Position numbers and translations under genes: made by a program. From Bifidobacterium lemurum (lineage in GTDB: Bacteria > Actinomycetota > Actinomycetes > Actinomycetales > Bifidobacteriaceae): a DNA stretch of 64,000 nucleotides. The notes under the pieces are model-generated. The model was given only the letters and a program-made list of their open reading frames with translations. It was not told where the DNA came from and searched no databases. Of the stretch, positions 9,830 through 18,186 are shown piece by piece. The DNA lies in contig NZ_CP062948.1 of the NCBI RefSeq assembly GCF_014898175.1, forward strand, positions 2,294,001-2,358,000, written 5' to 3'. Numbering within the stretch: the stretch's first letter is position 1; every line of letters starts with the position of its first letter.

Positions 9830-9917
9830 GGGATGGTGCGAACCATTGACCGCCGGTATCTGCCAAGACGAAGCGGTCTGCATTGTCCATTGAGTGAATC
9901 AAGGAGGTTCACACGCA

Positions 9918-10268
9918 ATGACCATGTTATCGGAACAACCGGTGTGCGTCGTTCACGAGTCCGACTTTACCCGGCGACACGCCGTGGCGCGGGACACGAT
10001 GTCACCAACTTCACGAGTTCCTTCCAATCCCGAGGCCGCGTATTGGCGTACTCAGGCCGATCTGTACGCACGTCGCGCGGAACGGCTGCTGATCGTCGCG
10101 ATGGTGTCCTGCTGCCTGTGTCTGGGGTGGGTGTTGTTCGAGCCGTTCATGGCGGTGTCGTGGCTGCCGCTGCCCGTCGCGGGATTGTTGGCTGGCGCGG
10201 GCGCGTGGTGCCGGCGTAACGCCTCGGACGCTTTGGATCTGGCCGACTGGTCGATGGAGGTGAAGTGA
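9918..10268 (+). CDS. Small two-helix membrane protein
   Basis: Protein of 116 residues not recognised as a known family. The N-terminal 60 residues are polar. Two membrane helices follow (LLIVAMVSCCLCLGWVLF and SWLPLPVAGLLAGAGAW), joined by a tight turn, then a short acidic end. AAGGAGG stands ten bases before the ATG. It is the first gene of a tightly packed operon running through the Rep gene. An antisense copy of the element's regulatory box lies inside it. Confidence 0.7.
   Translation: MTMLSEQPVCVVHESDFTRRHAVARDTMSPTSRVPSNPEAAYWRTQADLYARRAERLLIVAMVSCCLCLGWVLFEPFMAVSWLPLPVAGLLAGAGAWCRRNASDALDLADWSMEVK
9989..10005 (-). promoter_or_regulatory. GACA-N3-TGTC box, antisense, inside a gene
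   Basis: GTGACATCGTGTCCCGC read on the minus strand. It matches the shared box fully, yet no minus-strand gene follows it. It may act on the operon at 9918 as an internal operator, or be a relic. Confidence 0.55.
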
Positions 10269-10630
10269 GCATGGGATTCGCATTCGATAAAGGTTTGGTG
10301 GGCGGTCGCGTCGACCCGCTGGACTCAGTGATTCCAGTGGACGCGATGACGTATGCGGGTTCTATCGACGTGCTGGCGGCGCGGGTGACCGGTGATATGA
10401 CGGTCCGCGAGATCGTGGCGCTGGCGTACCTGGCTGGTCGGCGTGATCTCGCGTCGGAGGTGCGCGATGTGTCGGAGGGCCTGTCCTCGGCGGTCCGCGA
10501 CTCGATGGAACCAGACAAATTCTCGCTCGGACTGAGAGTCGGAGCCGGGATCGTCGGTGCCGTTGCGGATCGCGAACGCGCCGGCATGTCGATGTGTCTG
10601 CATCCCGCCGGATCGGAGGTGGCGCGATGA
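10265..10630 (+). CDS. Hypothetical protein of the rep operon
   Basis: Protein of 121 residues without a recognised domain. It is mostly helical and slightly acidic; no membrane helix is evident. Start GTG 10265 overlaps the previous stop (GTGA) with GGAGG five bases ahead; ATG 10271 is the alternative. It ends in a four-base overlap with the next small gene, so it is translationally coupled on both sides. Confidence 0.6.
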   Translation: MSMGFAFDKGLVGGRVDPLDSVIPVDAMTYAGSIDVLAARVTGDMTVREIVALAYLAGRRDLASEVRDVSEGLSSAVRDSMEPDKFSLGLRVGAGIVGAVADRERAGMSMCLHPAGSEVAR

Positions 10631-10773
10631 TGGTCGTCGCGATCCTGCTCGGCGTGCTCTTGTGGGCCGGTCTGATGCTGTGGGTGCTTGCCATGTGCCG
10701 CGCCGCCCGCGTCGCCGATGACGGTGCCGAACATCAGAACGCCGTCGACCACGGAAGGCCGGCGCGACCATGA
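10627..10773 (+). CDS. Small single-pass membrane protein
   Basis: Protein of 48 residues: one hydrophobic helix from the first residues (VVAILLGVLLWAGLMLWVLAM) and a polar tail. ATGA overlaps tie it to both neighbours (start overlaps the upstream stop, stop overlaps the next ATG), which is the main evidence that it is translated. Confidence 0.55.
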   Translation: MMVVAILLGVLLWAGLMLWVLAMCRAARVADDGAEHQNAVDHGRPARP

Positions 10774-10976
10774 TCCCGATCTCCCTCACGCCCGCCCAGG
10801 CCAGACTGGTGGCGCTCAGCCCCATCGATGGCGCGCAGGATCTGTACGTGTCCACGATGGTCGGCATTCCCCAGGCAAGGGTCAGAGGGGAATGTCTCAG
10901 ACTGCGCCGCGAGGCGTGGAAGCAATCGATTGCCCGTGCCGGGCATCCCTCTCTTGGCGAAAGGACGCGAAGATGA
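10770..10976 (+). CDS. Small basic protein before rep
   Basis: Protein of 68 residues, Arg-rich at the C-terminus and helical. The segment VSTMVGIPQARVRGECLRLRRE could be a small helix-turn-helix, but the match is weak. It overlaps its neighbours by four bases on each side. Confidence 0.55.
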   Translation: MIPISLTPAQARLVALSPIDGAQDLYVSTMVGIPQARVRGECLRLRREAWKQSIARAGHPSLGERTRR

Positions 10977-12166
10977 CCGCCGGAACCATGGAGAAGGTCT
11001 ATCGTCTGCATGACGATCGCGTGACGCCGGCCGCCGGCGCGGTGCTGGCGTATCTCGCTTACCGCGCCTACTACGCCAACGGGCGCGCCTCGTGGCCCGC
11101 CATCGACACGATCTCCGACGCGTGCTTCATCCACCGGAAGACCGTGCTGCGCGCGATCGACCTGCTGATCGAACTGAAGTATCTCGAGGTCGCCGAGAAC
11201 CAGCAGTGGAACGCGGTCGACTCCGAGACCGGCATGCCGAAGCGCAAGAACTACCGCACCAAGGTCTACAACGTCCTTGTCGAGAACTTCGTACATGTCG
11301 AGGACGAGGGCAAGGAGGAGGCCGACGACCGGACCGACGCGAAGGCTCTCGCGGCCGGGGAAAACACCGTGGGACAGAATGTCACCCCTGCAAAAACGGC
11401 GGAATCAAGCAAAAAACATGACGGGACAGAATGTCACCCCTGCATGCCGGACGATCACGCCGAGGAGGACAGAATGTCTCCGGAAAGTGGACAGAATGTC
11501 ACCCAACTAACTAATACACCAACTAATAATTACCCCTCTGCCCCTACGGGGCATCTCCCCGCAAGCGGGGCGACCTCCGCCGAGGGCGACCGCTTCTGGA
11601 CGAGGTTCGTCTCCCTGCGATCCGGGCTCGGCCTGTCCACTCCGAAGCCCCGCAAAGCCGACAACCGCGCCTTGGCGAAACTGTTCTGGGGGCTGGTCAC
11701 GGCCGGCGTGGCCCGTCCATCGGACCTGATGATCGAAACCGCCGAATGGGCCATGCGCACCGACTGGTGGCCCAAACGAGTCCGCACGGGACGCCAGTTC
11801 GCCGAACGTTTTGGCGAGATCCGCGACGACATGAAACTCTCCATGCGAAGCGCGACGGCTGGGAACGCTGCCTGTCCGGACGTTCCGCACGTCCACACGG
11901 CCGACTGCGAGCACGTCCGCCGGCTGCTCAACTGCGGGAAATCCGTCGACACGGAGCCGGATCCGCAACGCCGGCGCGAGCATGCCACCCAAGTGTGCGC
12001 GTGGCTTGAATCCGGCGCGGGCGAGGACACGGTCGTCGACCAGCTTGTCGCCCTCCTGAAACGCGAAAGAGAACGCTACGAAAGCCAGATGGCCGAACTC
12101 TCCCGTCTGCGCGCCGAAAACGGTGGCCGAATGTTCGCTGGCGCGCGTTTGGAGGTGGCGTCATGA
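10973..12166 (+). CDS. Replication initiator-like winged-helix protein
   Basis: Protein of 397 residues. The N-terminal 110 residues form a winged helix like those of plasmid and phage initiators (SWPAIDTISDACFIHRKTVLRAIDLLIELKYLEV). Residues about 115-200 are a polar linker. A helical C-terminal half follows (FWTRFVSLRSGLG..., WAMRTDWWPKRVRTGRQFAERF), resembling helical parts of actinobacterial plasmid Rep proteins. The linker-coding DNA holds four repeats followed by an AT-rich stretch, which looks like an origin. The stop overlaps the WhiB start. An alternative is a helicase-loader or DnaD-like role. Confidence 0.68.
   Translation: MTAGTMEKVYRLHDDRVTPAAGAVLAYLAYRAYYANGRASWPAIDTISDACFIHRKTVLRAIDLLIELKYLEVAENQQWNAVDSETGMPKRKNYRTKVYNVLVENFVHVEDEGKEEADDRTDAKALAAGENTVGQNVTPAKTAESSKKHDGTECHPCMPDDHAEEDRMSPESGQNVTQLTNTPTNNYPSAPTGHLPASGATSAEGDRFWTRFVSLRSGLGLSTPKPRKADNRALAKLFWGLVTAGVARPSDLMIETAEWAMRTDWWPKRVRTGRQFAERFGEIRDDMKLSMRSATAGNAACPDVPHVHTADCEHVRRLLNCGKSVDTEPDPQRRREHATQVCAWLESGAGEDTVVDQLVALLKRERERYESQMAELSRLRAENGGRMFAGARLEVAS
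11373..11535. other. Candidate replication origin (iterons plus AT-rich DNA)
   Basis: Four copies of GACAGAATGTC at 11373, 11425, 11468 and 11490, each a dyad GACA-N3-TGTC. Their spacings (52, 43 and 22 bases) are near 5, 4 and 2 helical turns, so they face the same side of the DNA. An AT-rich run with repeated AACTAA follows at 11505-11531, then two small hairpins (11539-11551 and 11557-11570). Iterons beside AT-rich DNA inside a rep gene is a known origin layout for plasmids. Function is inferred. Confidence 0.6.
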
Positions 12167-12594
12167 GCGGCATCGAGGGAGGCGTGTGCTCGGGACTGCC
12201 CTTGCAGATCCAGGACCTCATGTGGGGGCCCGACTCCATCAGGGACGTCGGCGGCCAACGCGCCATGAAGAAGACGGCGGTCCTGTTGTGCGACATGTGC
12301 CCGATGCAGTACGAGTGCCTCGCCACTGGCATCCTGAGCCGCGAACAGCACGGCGTCGCCGGCGGAATGCCCCTGAAAGGACGCCGCCAGCTTCGACGCT
12401 GCGCCGAGGCGGACGGCGCGAGGATCGGCGACGACGATCCCGCGCCCCGCTCCGCGCTCGTGGTGTGGCTGCGCGAGCATCCCGAACTCGTGCGCGAGAT
12501 CCGAGCGAGGATGAACAGCCGTCGGGGCCGCCAGAACCGCGCCGAGGACCAGGCCGCGTGGCGTGCCAGGCACGAAGCCGCCGGTGGCGACTGA
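12163..12594 (+). CDS. WhiB-like iron-sulfur regulator
   Basis: Protein of 143 residues with the WhiB pattern: Cys9, Cys43, Cys46 and Cys52 (CDMCPMQYEC) as ligands of a 4Fe-4S cluster, then the turn GVAGGM and a basic segment for DNA contact. WhiB proteins usually act with the primary sigma factor and sense redox agents or NO. The C-terminal extension of about 60 charged residues is longer than usual. It overlaps rep by four bases, so it is produced with the replication protein. Confidence 0.85.
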   Translation: MSGIEGGVCSGLPLQIQDLMWGPDSIRDVGGQRAMKKTAVLLCDMCPMQYECLATGILSREQHGVAGGMPLKGRRQLRRCAEADGARIGDDDPAPRSALVVWLREHPELVREIRARMNSRRGRQNRAEDQAAWRARHEAAGGD

Positions 12595-12660
12595 CGCCGG
12601 ATCCGACGGTCTCGCGGCCGTCCCGCATCACGGGGATACGGTTTCGCGGGAAGTCGCCAT

Positions 12661-12716
12661 CCAGCGGATACGGCACCACGCAGACACAGAAAACAGCGAA
12701 TACGCGGATACGTATA
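12661..12716. repeat. Repeats upstream of parA
   Basis: GCGGATACG occurs at 12662 and again near 12703 (CGCGGATACGTATATAAG), with further ATACGC-like words between. They share the core of the large palindromes elsewhere in the element and lie just before the ParA ribosome-binding site, where partition operators usually are. No gene lies in 12595-12747. Confidence 0.45.
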
Positions 12717-12747
12717 TAAGGAAAGCCTCATTTAAGGAGAACTGGAA

Positions 12748-13368
12748 ATGAACGACAAGCAGAACCGTCCGGCGAGGATCATCGCTATGGCGAACATGAA
12801 GGGAGGCGTCGGCAAGACGACCAGCACGATCTGCACCGCCATGGCCCTAAGCAAGCTGGGACACAAGGTCGAGGTGCGCGACATCGACCCCCAAGGGTCC
12901 GCGACGATGTGGGCCGCTAGGGCCGAACGGGCCGGTCGTCCCCTCCCGTTCCAAGTGGCGGTCGCCAACCGCTTCACCGTCGGCGCTCCCGCCGCTGATC
13001 CCGACACTTGGGTGCTGATCGACACACCGCCCAGCCAATCCGACCTGATCGCGGCCGCCGTGGACGCGGCCAGCCTCGTGGTCCTGGTGTCCACTCCTGG
13101 CATGCTCGACCTCGACCGCATGCGCGAGACCGCAAGGGCGATCGACCGGCCCAGCAGCGTCCTGCTCACCCAGACCCGCGAGCACACCGTCGCCCTGAAA
13201 TCCGCGCGACGCTATCTCAAGGAGCACCATCTGGCGCGCTTCGACACCGAGATCCCCTTCAAAGAGGGATTGAGGCGTGCGAGCGAGACCGGGATCATGC
13301 CGTCCGCCACGGGCTACGGACTCGTCGCCAGCGAGATTCTGGAAGCCTTCGCCGAACCCGGCGAATAA
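12748..13368 (+). CDS. parA: ParA-family partition ATPase
   Basis: Protein of 206 residues, the size of small (type Ib) plasmid ParA proteins without an N-terminal DNA-binding domain. It has the deviant Walker A MKGGVGKTTS (residues 17-26), the switch DIDPQGSA and VLIDTPPSQSD. It would segregate the circular form of the element at division together with the small RHH protein downstream. AAGGAG stands before the ATG. The RHH gene follows after 115 bases that contain repeats. Confidence 0.92.
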   Translation: MNDKQNRPARIIAMANMKGGVGKTTSTICTAMALSKLGHKVEVRDIDPQGSATMWAARAERAGRPLPFQVAVANRFTVGAPAADPDTWVLIDTPPSQSDLIAAAVDAASLVVLVSTPGMLDLDRMRETARAIDRPSSVLLTQTREHTVALKSARRYLKEHHLARFDTEIPFKEGLRRASETGIMPSATGYGLVASEILEAFAEPGE

Positions 13369-13411
13369 GCCATTCCGCGAACACGGAAAACCGTGAAACA
13401 GCGCAACCGCA

Positions 13412-13457
13412 AATACGTACATAAGCGCATACACGCATACACGCATACACGCATAAA
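13412..13457. repeat. Short tandem repeats between parA and the RHH gene
   Basis: After ATACGTACATAAG, four units of ACACGCAT-type sequence run in tandem (13425-13457). Tandem 8-bp repeats beside a parA/RHH pair are typical operator or centromere (parS-like) sites. The words CGCATAC and ATACG recur in the dispersed palindromes. Confidence 0.6.
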
Positions 13458-13483
13458 GAAAACAGCATTCAAGGAGCGAAACA

Positions 13484-13696
13484 ATGGAGATCAACAGGCC
13501 AACGAGCACCGCGAACCGTCTCGCGTCCACCCTCACCGCCGCCCAACAACCCAAGACCAGACTCGTGCATGCGACGTTCAGCCTCGACCCCGCGACCCAC
13601 AAACGATTGAAGATCGCGTCCGTCAGGTCCGGCGTGCCCATGAGCCAGATGCTCACCCAATGGATCGAAGACAACTGCCCGCCCCTCGAAATATGA
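13484..13696 (+). CDS. Ribbon-helix-helix partition protein
   Basis: Protein of 70 residues. A flexible N-terminus precedes a ribbon-helix-helix domain: strand RLVHATFSLD, helix PATHKRLKIASVRSG, helix PMSQMLTQWIEDN. Size, order after parA and the repeats just upstream fit a ParG/Omega-type centromere-binding partner of ParA. AAGGAGCG precedes the ATG. Confidence 0.8.
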   Translation: MEINRPTSTANRLASTLTAAQQPKTRLVHATFSLDPATHKRLKIASVRSGVPMSQMLTQWIEDNCPPLEI

Positions 13697-13708
13697 AAGG
13701 AATGTCGG

Positions 13709-13981
13709 ATGGATGTTTTGACCGTGTGTTTTCTGGCGGCCGCCGCGCTGGTGGTCGTGGCGGCGGTCGTCCATATCGGCTGCCGCTGGTGCCGGGTCCT
13801 GTGTCGGGCCGAGGCGGACGCGGAGCCGTGCTGGCCGTTCCTCGCGGGCTGTCTGGCCGTCGAGAACGTGTTGTTCGTCGCGGCCGGCGTCCACTCCGGC
13901 GAATTGTGGGGATTCTTCTCCCGCATCGCCGATGGGATCGACTGGATGGCGCGTCCGTTGTGCGAGTTTTTCGGATGTTGA
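13709..13981 (+). CDS. Small membrane protein
   Basis: Protein of 90 residues with a first membrane helix at residues 3-24, a Cys-containing polar turn (CRWCRVLCRAEAD) and a second helix near 43-62 (FLAGCLAVENVLFVAAG). No family recognised. GAAAGGAA precedes the ATG. It lies between partition and DUF2786-like genes and may be part of the same transcript. Confidence 0.6.
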   Translation: MDVLTVCFLAAAALVVVAAVVHIGCRWCRVLCRAEADAEPCWPFLAGCLAVENVLFVAAGVHSGELWGFFSRIADGIDWMARPLCEFFGC

Positions 13982-13993
13982 AGGAGATGGGCG

Positions 13994-14734
13994 ATGAGTG
14001 ATGATCGTTTCGATCGGATGGTCGAGCGTGTGCGTCGGCTGCTCGCGTTGGCGGAGGATCCCGCCAGCAGCGAGAACGAGGCCGAACTGGCCTACGCGCA
14101 GGCGCAGAGAATCATGCAGGAGCACGCGATCGAGTCGTGGCGGCTGAAAAGGGCGGACGAACCCCTGCGTCCCGTCGTGGAGCGTCGCGTCGGTCTCGAC
14201 CGCGATCCCGCCAACCGGTACAGGGCCGACCTGGCCCGGACCGTGGCGCGCGCGAACCAGTGCGACGCGTACGCCTCGTTCGAGACGTCTCGCAACCACC
14301 GCGACGTGATCGTGGAGGTCGTGTTCGTCGGGGCGGAGCGTGACATCGAGAAGGCGGTCATGCTCTGGCAGAGCATGGAATTGTACCGGGCGGGCCGGTG
14401 GAGGCCCGCCCTCAGACAGGCCCGCTCCCGCCGGCGGGTCGGCCGGGACTCGTTCCGCAACGGCTTCTACAAGGGCTTCGGCGCGCGTATCCAGGAACGG
14501 TTCGACGAGCTGAACCGGGACCTCGAACGGGACGCGGCGGGCAGGGACCTCGTGCTCGCCAGCCGTCAGGCCGTCGCCCGTTACATGGGCGGGTTGGACT
14601 TCGTCGATGCCAACTTCCCGGCCCTCTCCTCGGACCGCGACGGCGTGCGCGCGGGACGCCAGGCCGCCAATCACGTCGGCATCGGCCTGGCCACGTTCGA
14701 GGCCGACGGCATCGTCAAAGCCCTCGCCGCGTGA
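13994..14734 (+). CDS. DUF2786-like protein
   Basis: Protein of 246 residues. The N-terminal 45 residues (VRRLLALAEDPASSENEAELAYAQ, then IMQEHAI) are the DUF2786 pattern seen in many phage and plasmid proteins. The rest has the usual DUF2786 companion layout: a mixed alpha/beta part, then FRNGFYKGFGARIQERF and a long charged helix. Function is unknown. GGAG precedes the ATG at a short distance. Confidence 0.75.
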   Translation: MSDDRFDRMVERVRRLLALAEDPASSENEAELAYAQAQRIMQEHAIESWRLKRADEPLRPVVERRVGLDRDPANRYRADLARTVARANQCDAYASFETSRNHRDVIVEVVFVGAERDIEKAVMLWQSMELYRAGRWRPALRQARSRRRVGRDSFRNGFYKGFGARIQERFDELNRDLERDAAGRDLVLASRQAVARYMGGLDFVDANFPALSSDRDGVRAGRQAANHVGIGLATFEADGIVKALAA

Positions 14735-14760
14735 ACGGCTCTGATCGGGAGGGAAATCCA

Positions 14761-15045
14761 ATGGCGTATATCACGATGGTCGCCTGTCTGATGTTCGCGG
14801 CGGCTTGTTTCCTCCTGGCCGTCGCCTCCGCGATCGAGGGCGAGATCGGACGACGGCGCTTCGGCCGGCGCGGACGGTTCCGCCGATTCCGGCTGCGGAA
14901 CCCGTATGGCGAACAACATGACGGCTTCCCCGCCGCCCTGTTGGGCTTGGGCTGCGTGGCCCTCTTGATGGGCATGGCGGTCGGTCTGGCGTCGGGCGAC
15001 CTGTGGAGGCTCGCGGGCCTGGTCTGGCGTGTGTTCGGCGTCTGA
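14761..15045 (+). CDS. Small two-helix membrane protein
   Basis: Protein of 94 residues: helix 1 at residues 3-24, an Arg-rich cytoplasmic loop (RRRFGRRGRFRRFRLRN), helix 2 at about 57-78. The basic loop between two helices predicts both ends outside. Family not recognised. GGGAGGG stands about eight bases before the ATG. Confidence 0.6.
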   Translation: MAYITMVACLMFAAACFLLAVASAIEGEIGRRRFGRRGRFRRFRLRNPYGEQHDGFPAALLGLGCVALLMGMAVGLASGDLWRLAGLVWRVFGV

Positions 15046-15809
15046 GACCGGAGGGTCGGACGGGGATGTTTCGTGGGGCGTGCGTGACGTTCGCGTCCGG
15101 CGTCCTTGAATAAAAGGAGAAAGCATATGTATGCGGACGGGTTGGTTCTTCGGGTCCTTTTCCATGACCATGGTGCCTCGTACGAGGGGCTGGCGTCCTG
15201 GTGGGGGCTCGACGTGTGGGTCGGGGATCCGTGGGACTGCGCCTATGTGGATTGGCGGGTCGAGACGGCGCGCAGGCATCTCGCCGCCGGCTCGTGGGAC
15301 CGGCGCGTGGTCGACGGGTGGACGGTCTGTCTCGATCAGGGGCTGCCGGTCGCGCTCTGGCCGTCGTCGCCGGACCGGTTTCCACGTTTGTCCGGGAGCG
15401 CGTCCATGCCGTTCGAGTCGTTCGAGTCGGAGGCCGCCCGCGTGCTGCGGCGCTGCTGCGCGTACGCGGGGCCCGAGTCCTTCGGTGATCCCCTCGCGCC
15501 CTCGCGCCGCGAGAGGGTCGCGGGGCTGATGTGCGTGTCGGGGATCGAGTACGAGCCGTTCCGTCATTTCCCGTTGTGCGACGCGCAGTCCGGGTCGCGC
15601 GGCTGGGATTGGACGAGCCGCCTGCAGACGCCCGACGGGAAGGTCCTGTCGGGCGAGCTCCAGACCGGATCCGACACGGTCTTCCTTGTCGGATCGTTCA
15701 TGGACCGGTGGGAGCGCGTGTTGGTCGATGGTTGGGCGAGCCTGCCCGGCTGCCACGATACGCGGCTCAACGAGCATATCCGTTTGCTGATGGTCCGGGA
15801 GGGCCCGTC

Positions 15810-15817
15810 CCTCGATC
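15810..15817. repeat. IS21 target-site duplication, left
   Basis: CCTCGATC directly before the IS terminus, identical to 18379-18386. An 8-bp duplication is within the known 4-8 bp range for IS21. Confidence 0.88.
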
Positions 15818-15934
15818 TGTCTTTTGTCAAGTTCGTGTCGGCTGGATGGTCGTGTTGTTTTCCGCAGGATGTGCAGCGGGTTTTCCGCAGGATGATCGTC
15901 CTGTGGGTTCGCCCGCTGCCTTGGTTTGTTTTGG

Positions 15935-16720
15935 TTATTTGGTCATGAGGGCGTTGCGGCTGCGGTAGCTTTCGCCCTTGAAGCGGATGAGCCTGCCGTG
16001 GTGGACGGTGCGGTCCACGACCGCGGCGGCCATGTTCGGGTCGCCGAACACCCTGGCCCATCCGGAGAATTCGATGTTGGTGGTGTAGACGACGCTCCTT
16101 GTCTCGTAGGAGTCGGATATGACCTGGAAGAGGAGGCGGCTGCCCTCCTCGTCGATGGGGATGTATCCGAGCTCGTCGATGATGATGAGGCGGGCCTTGG
16201 CGATGGCGGCGAGCTCCCTGTCGAGCCGGTTGTCCGCCTTGGCGCGTCTCAGGCGCATGACCAGGCTGGAGGCGGTGAAGAACCTCACCGGTATCCCGGC
16301 CCGGCACGCGGCCCTGCCGAGCGCGATGGCGAGATGGCTTTTGCCGGTGCCGACCGGCCCGTAGAGCACGAGGTCCTCGGCTTTCCCGACGAATTCGAGG
16401 CCTTCGAGCTGGCTCCGTCCCCAGTCGGCGGGCATGTCCAGGTTGGTCCAGTCGTATCCGTCGAGCTCCTTGTCGGACGGGAACCCCGCCGTCTTCATCA
16501 GCCGGGCGCGTTTGGCCCGGTCGCGCGATTCGAGTTCGGCTTGGAACCATCGTTCGATGAAGTCGAGCTGGGCGGGCGTGGCCTCGGCCAGCGTGTTGGC
16601 GAGCACGCTGCGGGTCAGGGTCAGTTGCTTGCTCATCGCCATGATGCGCTGGCTTGTGGCGATGGTGTCGGCCCTGCGCCTGCGGGTCTCGGGGATCTGT
16701 GGTTCGGGTCTGGTGCTCAT
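15935..16720 (-). CDS. istB: IS21 helper ATPase IstB
   Basis: AAA+ ATPase of 261 residues, DnaC-like, that assembles on target DNA and stimulates the IstA transposase. It has Walker A GPVGTGKSHL, Walker B LIIIDELGYIP and sensor YTTNIEFSGW. The start is ATG 16720, overlapping the istA stop (ATGA). The frame is open far upstream, but that part is the shadow of istA. The N-terminal 30 residues are Arg-rich. Confidence 0.93.
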   Translation of the reverse strand: MSTRPEPQIPETRRRRADTIATSQRIMAMSKQLTLTRSVLANTLAEATPAQLDFIERWFQAELESRDRAKRARLMKTAGFPSDKELDGYDWTNLDMPADWGRSQLEGLEFVGKAEDLVLYGPVGTGKSHLAIALGRAACRAGIPVRFFTASSLVMRLRRAKADNRLDRELAAIAKARLIIIDELGYIPIDEEGSRLLFQVISDSYETRSVVYTTNIEFSGWARVFGDPNMAAAVVDRTVHHGRLIRFKGESYRSRNALMTK

Positions 16721-18186
16721 GCGGTCTCCTTTCCGGGCCGGTTGAACCTGTCGTAGGCGCCGAGGTCGGGCAGGTCGCCGCCGTAGTCGATGTCGCCTTC
16801 CGCGATGCGTCTGGCCAGGATCGTCATATCGGCCTCGGAGAAATCGCATCCGTGTCGGATGAGATGGCCGGCGGCCCGCATCGCCGGTTCGAAGCCCGCG
16901 GCCTCGCAGGCCCTGGCGATGGCACTGAGACTGGCCTTGAGGGTCTTGTCGTCGGCCTGGTCGAGCCGTTCCCTCACGTCGTCGGGCACGTCGGGGCGGA
17001 TCGAGCAGTCGCGCCACGCGCCGGGTTTGCGCGCGAGCAGAGGGAACACCGTGGCGGGATCCTGGATCGTGCGCGACGATCTGCCGTAGACGCGGGAGAG
17101 CTCCGCGATTGTGCGCCCGTCCGGATCCTTGACGGTGACGCTTGTGGCGCGGATGGCGACGTCGACCCTTCTGCCGTGCAGCGCGGGGCCGATCTGGTAG
17201 CGGTTGGAGTCGATCTCGACGCACCCGTACTTGTCGGCCTTGCGGGTCTCCCATCTGACCGCGTCGAACCGGCACGAGGGCAGCGGGCGCAACGCCTTCA
17301 AATCGTCGGCGAACAGCACGTCGATCGGCTCCAGGGCGCGGTAATGGACCTGTTCGCCGAGTTCGTCGCATTTGGCGAGCATGAGCCGGGTGAGCTGTTC
17401 GTGGGTCTCGGCCGCCATGGGCGGGACCATGAGGTTGCGCCGCAGGAACCCGACCGCGTTCTCCACGCTGCCCTTCTCGTTGCCCGAGTACGGGTTGCAG
17501 AAGCGCACGTCGAGGCGATGGTGGCTGACGAACGCCTCGAACACGCGCGACAAGGTCACGTTCCCCCTAGAGTCGCGATGGCCCGCGCCGGACGCGTTGT
17601 CGATCACGAGCGTGTGCGGGACGCCGCCGATGTGCTCGAATATCGAGGTCAGGCCCTCGCAGATGCATTCCGCGTTCTCGGCGGGCAGGCTCGCCGCGTA
17701 CCGCTTGTTCGAATGCGGGAACGTGACGACCAGGCAATGGTCGTCCACCCATTCGCCCGCCAGCCGCGCCTTGGCCAGGCCGAAGTCCATCTGCACGCTC
17801 CCCGGCATCCACTCCAGCTCCACGTAGCCGTCGGACGGCTCGCGGTTCGCCGCGCGCCACTCGTCCACGTAGCGCAGCACGGTGGAGTACGAGCCCGTGA
17901 ACCCGTGCTCGTCCCTGAGCCGGTCGTGCACGCGCTTGGCGGTGTGGCGCTGCTTGCGTGGCATGAGACGGTCGGCCTCCAGCCACGAATCAATCAACGG
18001 CTTGTAGCCGTCGAGCACCGACTTCACCCTGCGCCTGGCGGGCGGTTTCGGCGAGCAGTCCTCCATGCCCGCCCACTTCGCGACCGTGCCCCGGTCCACA
18101 CCGAGCCTTCTGGCGATCTCCGTATGCGGCAGGCCCTTCGCGTCGAGCCTCCTGATATCTTGCTGTTTGGACATGGGTATCGTCAC
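16717..18186 (-). CDS. istA: IS21 transposase IstA
   Basis: DDE transposase of about 489 residues. An N-terminal helix-turn-helix (DIRRLDAKGLPHTEIARRLG) is followed by the RNase H-fold core with acidic residues in VQMDFG, LVIDNASG and NEKGSVENAVGF, and a C-terminal beta-barrel region. GTG 18186 is preferred because GGAAAGG precedes it closely; ATG 18174 (MSKQQD) is a close alternative. No disruption is seen, so the element may still be active. Confidence 0.92.
   Translation of the reverse strand: MTIPMSKQQDIRRLDAKGLPHTEIARRLGVDRGTVAKWAGMEDCSPKPPARRRVKSVLDGYKPLIDSWLEADRLMPRKQRHTAKRVHDRLRDEHGFTGSYSTVLRYVDEWRAANREPSDGYVELEWMPGSVQMDFGLAKARLAGEWVDDHCLVVTFPHSNKRYAASLPAENAECICEGLTSIFEHIGGVPHTLVIDNASGAGHRDSRGNVTLSRVFEAFVSHHRLDVRFCNPYSGNEKGSVENAVGFLRRNLMVPPMAAETHEQLTRLMLAKCDELGEQVHYRALEPIDVLFADDLKALRPLPSCRFDAVRWETRKADKYGCVEIDSNRYQIGPALHGRRVDVAIRATSVTVKDPDGRTIAELSRVYGRSSRTIQDPATVFPLLARKPGAWRDCSIRPDVPDDVRERLDQADDKTLKASLSAIARACEAAGFEPAMRAAGHLIRHGCDFSEADMTILARRIAEGDIDYGGDLPDLGAYDRFNRPGKETA

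Noticed and set aside
15935..17371. A single 478-codon minus-strand protein in the IS
   Set aside because: The upstream part is the shadow of istA in another frame; IstB homology starts near ATG 16720 with the usual ATGA overlap.
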